NCBI RefSeq assembly: GCF_001866135.1
Contig: NZ_MODW01000004.1
Location: 186,001 to 250,000 of the forward strand
Direction of reading: 5' to 3'
Length of the DNA stretch: 64,000 nt
Source: Microbacterium sp. LCT-H2
GTDB lineage: Bacteria; Actinomycetota; Actinomycetes; Actinomycetales; Microbacteriaceae
The first letter of the stretch is position 1; each line of letters starts with the position of its first letter. Shown here piece after piece: positions 61,362-64,000 of the stretch. Made by a program: the position numbers and the translations under genes. The notes beneath the pieces were generated by a model. The model did no database searches and had not been told where the DNA came from. It saw only the letters and a program-made list of their open reading frames with translations.

Positions 61362-62155
61362 CCGCTCCAGACATCCACGTGCACGTCGAGCACATCATGG
61401 GCACCGCCATCAGCATCCACATCGTCGACCCGCGTGACGACGCCGCCGCACGGGATGCGGTGCAGACGTGCGTCGCCGAGCTTTGCGACGTCGACCGCGT
61501 GTTCTCGCCCTACCGGGCCGACTCCGATATCAGTCGCATCCGGGCCGGCGCCCTCCGCATCCAGGATGCTGACCCGCGCGTGGCAGCGGTCGCTGCCGCG
61601 TGCGCCGACTACGAACACGCCACCGGCGGGCTCTTCTCCGCGTCGTGGAGGGGCGGGTTCGACCCCACCGGGTACGTCAAGGGCTGGGCGGTGGAGCACG
61701 CGAGCAGGCGTCACCTCGCCCCTCTTCTCGCATCGGCTCGGGCCGTCGGCATCAACGCCGGAGGGGACCTGCAACTGTTCACCGCACAGGGCTCGGACTG
61801 GGTCTGGGACGTGGGAATCGCAGACCCCCGCCGCCCCGGGAGCGTCCTCGCGACGATGCAGGTGACGAATGGTGCTGTGGCCACGTCCGGTCCGGCCGAA
61901 CGCGGCAGCCACATCATCGATCCGCGCACCGGTCACCGCGCGCACGGCGTCGCCTCTGTCACCGTCGTCGCCGACAGTCTCGCGCACGCAGACGTCTGGG
62001 CGACAGCCGCCGTCGCCGCAGGCCCCTCCGACACCACCTGGATCGCCGCCTCCCACACCAAGACCGGGCTGCTCGTCACGGATGGCGGAGCGATAGCGCG
62101 GTGGATCGGCTCGACACCTGTCGAGGTCACCTCGGCGTCGTCGTGGGCAGCGTGA
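61358..62155 (+). CDS. apbE: FAD:protein FMN transferase (ApbE)
   Basis: 265 residues. MGTAISIHI at the start, VFSPYRADSDISRI, FDPTGYVKGWAVE, NAGGDLQL, ATSGPAERGSHIIDPRTGH and the end region AHADVWATAAVAAG are family marks. It attaches FMN to a Thr of the neighbouring protein. No signal peptide is evident, so it may act in the cytoplasm. Its 3' end overlaps the convergent histidine kinase gene by 29 bp. Confidence 0.92.
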   Translation: MTAPDIHVHVEHIMGTAISIHIVDPRDDAAARDAVQTCVAELCDVDRVFSPYRADSDISRIRAGALRIQDADPRVAAVAAACADYEHATGGLFSASWRGGFDPTGYVKGWAVEHASRRHLAPLLASARAVGINAGGDLQLFTAQGSDWVWDVGIADPRRPGSVLATMQVTNGAVATSGPAERGSHIIDPRTGHRAHGVASVTVVADSLAHADVWATAAVAAGPSDTTWIAASHTKTGLLVTDGGAIARWIGSTPVEVTSASSWAA

Positions 62156-63110
62156 GGAGGAACACTGTCCCTCCCGGGGACGTCGATTCGACCACAACGC
62201 TTCCTCCGGCGCGCTGTGCGATATCCCGCACCAGCGAGAGCCCGATCCCGAATCCGCGCCCACGGCCGCTGTCGGGAGTGCGAGCGAACCTCTCGAACAC
62301 CTCAGCGGGGTCGATACCGGAGATCCCCGCCCCATGATCCGCCACACGGATCTCTACCCCGCTGGCCAACCGCCGCGCTGAGAGCTCGATCGAGCCGCCG
62401 GCCGGTGAGTGCGCGACCGCGTTATCCAGGAGTGCGACCAGGGCCCGCACGAGAGTCACCGGCGGCACGGGCACGATGGCGTCCACGACGTCGACGTCGA
62501 TCCTCACGCCCGCGTCGTCCGCCAGGGAGCGGATCGCGGCGGTGGCGTCGCGGGCGGCATCACCGAGGACTGCAGATTCCCCGGCGAACTCCTGTCCTTC
62601 TGCGACGAGGAGCATGTCGGAGAGGACGTCGCGCATGCGATCCGCGTCTCCTCGCAGCTCCCGCGCCGTCGCGGTCACGTCCTCGCCGCGGTCCAGACGG
62701 CGCTGCAGGATCTGGATCCGGCTCGTGAGCGCGGTCAGTGGCGTGCGGAGCTCATGGCTCGCGTCCGCGACGAACTGTCGTTGCCGGCGCAGAGCGTCGC
62801 TCAGCGGGAGTGCTGCTCGCCGCGCGGCGATACTCGCGACCACGGCGAGCAACAGCACCCCCACCAGGCCGAGCAGGACCACGGCGGGCACGAGAACACT
62901 GATGTCGACGACGAAGTCGTCGCCGGCCGCACCCGGGAACCATCCGCCCTCGTGCCTCTCACCCTCACGGCGCGACGACGACAGCACCACCGCGAGAAGA
63001 ATCAGCACACCTCCGAGGACGATCACCCCGGACGAGACGCCCACCCAGACCGCGACGACCCGAGCGGCCCGCCGCACCTCCTCCGCATCCGGGTCTCTCT
63101 GCGCACTCAT
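62127..63110 (-). CDS. Sensor histidine kinase of a two-component system
   Basis: 327 residues. Two membrane helices (about 18-43 and 70-95) enclose a very short external loop; the H-box FVADASHELRTPL puts the phosphorylated His at 119; N-box ALVALLDNAVAHSPAG, G-boxes VADHGAGISGID and GRGFGIGLSLV follow. The small loop suggests it senses the membrane or a partner. Overlaps the regulator gene (ATGA). Confidence 0.93.
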   Translation of the reverse strand: MSAQRDPDAEEVRRAARVVAVWVGVSSGVIVLGGVLILLAVVLSSSRREGERHEGGWFPGAAGDDFVVDISVLVPAVVLLGLVGVLLLAVVASIAARRAALPLSDALRRQRQFVADASHELRTPLTALTSRIQILQRRLDRGEDVTATARELRGDADRMRDVLSDMLLVAEGQEFAGESAVLGDAARDATAAIRSLADDAGVRIDVDVVDAIVPVPPVTLVRALVALLDNAVAHSPAGGSIELSARRLASGVEIRVADHGAGISGIDPAEVFERFARTPDSGRGRGFGIGLSLVRDIAQRAGGSVVVESTSPGGTVFLLTLPTTTPR

Positions 63111-63781
63111 GACGGGTTCCCCGCCCGATACCCGCGCGCTCTGACCGTCTCGATCATCTCGGGAGTCGTCTTCTTCCGCACATAGTGCACATACGTGTCC
63201 ACGGAACTCGCGGAATCACCGGCAGGGAACACTGCCCGGAGGATCTCTTCTCGACTGAACACATGGTCCGGACTCCCGCTGAGCACCTCCAGCAACGTGC
63301 TCTCCGTAGCCGTGAGCGCGATCCGGTACCCCGACGGGTCGAAGACCGCCTGTGCTGTCGGGACGAAACTCCACTCACCCAGCTCGCGCCGCGCCCCACC
63401 CGATTGGAAGGCGCGCTGCAGTGCGCGCAAGCGTGCCAGCAGCTCCTCGTAGTCGAACGGCTTGACCAGGTAGTCGTTCGCCCCACCGTCGAGCCCCGTG
63501 ACCTTGTCATCCACCGCGCCCAGAGCCGTCAGCATGAGCACCGGGGTCGTGATCTGCGCCGTGCGCACCGCGCGAACAAGATCGACACCATCCATCCCCG
63601 GCAGCCGCCTGTCCACCACCATCAGGTCATACCGGTTACCCAGCGCCAAACGCAGAGCGACCCCGCCATCGGACGCATGATCGACCCGATATGCCTCCGA
63701 CAACACCTCGACCGTCATCGCCGCGATATCCGGATCGTCCTCGACATACAGCACAGACGCGAGCTTCGAGGATCCCACCAT
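63107..63781 (-). CDS. OmpR/PhoB-family response regulator
   Basis: 224 residues from the ATG at 63781. Receiver with YVEDDPDI, phosphoacceptor Asp57 in DLMVVDRRLPGMDG, LMLTALG and YLVKPFDY; C-terminal winged helix with LTATESTLLEVLSGSPDHVFSREEILRAVF and VDTYVHYVRKK. The convergent flavoprotein operon is a candidate target. No ribosome site precedes the ATG; the frame is open further upstream, but without domain character. Confidence 0.92.
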   Translation of the reverse strand: MVGSSKLASVLYVEDDPDIAAMTVEVLSEAYRVDHASDGGVALRLALGNRYDLMVVDRRLPGMDGVDLVRAVRTAQITTPVLMLTALGAVDDKVTGLDGGANDYLVKPFDYEELLARLRALQRAFQSGGARRELGEWSFVPTAQAVFDPSGYRIALTATESTLLEVLSGSPDHVFSREEILRAVFPAGDSASSVDTYVHYVRKKTTPEMIETVRARGYRAGNPS

Positions 63782-63962
63782 GAGGTGATACTGCCACGCG
63801 CCACCCGCCTCACGCCATGACTCCCGACCTCTCTGATCCTCGCTGCGATGCGACCGCTTCGGCATGCCCAACGCCGCCCGACCGGGATCCATCGAAAGAG
63901 GGAGACTTCCCTCCATCGTCTTGACGATGTCGCCGCACGACGCTCCTGGTGGAGTGGCAGGT
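63782..63962. other. Intergenic region upstream of the response regulator
   Basis: A perfect hairpin CATCGTC-TT-GACGATG lies at 63914-63929. No other sign is clear. Confidence 0.3.
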
Positions 63963-64000
63963 ATGGCAGATTCTCGCGCTCTTCGGCGCTTTCCCGAGTG
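63963..64000 (+). CDS. Possible start of a rightward gene cut by the window end
   Basis: ATG with GGAG about nine bases upstream, then MADSRALRRFPE to the edge. Too short to assign. Confidence 0.25.
   Translation, partial: MADSRALRRFPE

Overview
The window is very GC-rich (roughly 70%), gene-dense actinobacterial chromosome. A dnaK-grpE-dnaJ-hspR operon under HAIR operators, a DUF222/HNH endonuclease gene, a DUF3817 membrane protein, many ATGA/GTGA gene overlaps and an encoded CCA on the tRNA all point to the family Microbacteriaceae, most likely Microbacterium. No rRNA genes or CRISPR arrays were seen. One tRNA gene, tRNA-Gly(CCC), is present.

Layout. 1-12.7 kb is carbohydrate and organic-acid uptake: a sugar isomerase (cut by the window edge) with an FGGY kinase, a LacI regulator, a tripartite tricarboxylate transporter operon (tctC-tctB-tctA) ending in a dihydrodipicolinate-synthase-family enzyme, a methyltransferase, and a sugar ABC transporter whose first permease gene is frameshifted. 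12.7-16.6 kb is an overlapping set of GAF-PP2C phosphatase, cellulose-synthase-like glycosyltransferase, STAS protein and HATPase, which looks like a partner-switching module built around a polysaccharide synthase. 16.6-20.5 kb holds DoxX, AraC, a Tat-exported hydrolase, an NmrA-like protein and a GntR/FCD regulator whose operator resembles the one in front of tctC. 20.5-26 kb is the heat-shock operon and the HNH gene. 26-31 kb has a decayed MerR/GyrI regulator, a HAD hydrolase, DUF3817, AraC, an MFS exporter and a RIO kinase preceded by a possible leader peptide. 31-38 kb is an amine or guanidino-compound cluster (agmatinase-like, TPP enzyme, amidohydrolase, MFS symporter, double-length Lrp). 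38-46 kb carries DUF3253, two transporters, a pair of divergent His-rich MarR-like proteins, TetR with a hydrolase, and dcd. 46-51.3 kb is an IclR-controlled sugar-acid operon that fits the oxidative L-rhamnonate (or L-fuconate) route.

51.37-59.12 kb is a 7.7-kb integrated element in the 3' end of tRNA-Gly(CCC), bounded by 49-bp direct repeats. It encodes a tyrosine integrase, an excisionase-like protein, a replication-initiator-like protein with iteron-like DNA, a terminase-small-subunit-like protein, and cargo: a DUF4238 protein, a PIN toxin-like protein and an MrcB_N-DUF3883 nuclease-like protein. No capsid or tail genes are seen, so it looks like a satellite rather than a prophage. 59.4-64 kb carries a ferric-reductase-like flavoprotein, an FMN-binding protein and ApbE, then a convergent two-component system.

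The least explained signal is a family of exactly 50-bp palindromic repeats ending in GGGATC/GATCCC-type sequences: two copies at 37.9-38.0 kb and five at 42.6-43.1 kb, all intergenic.
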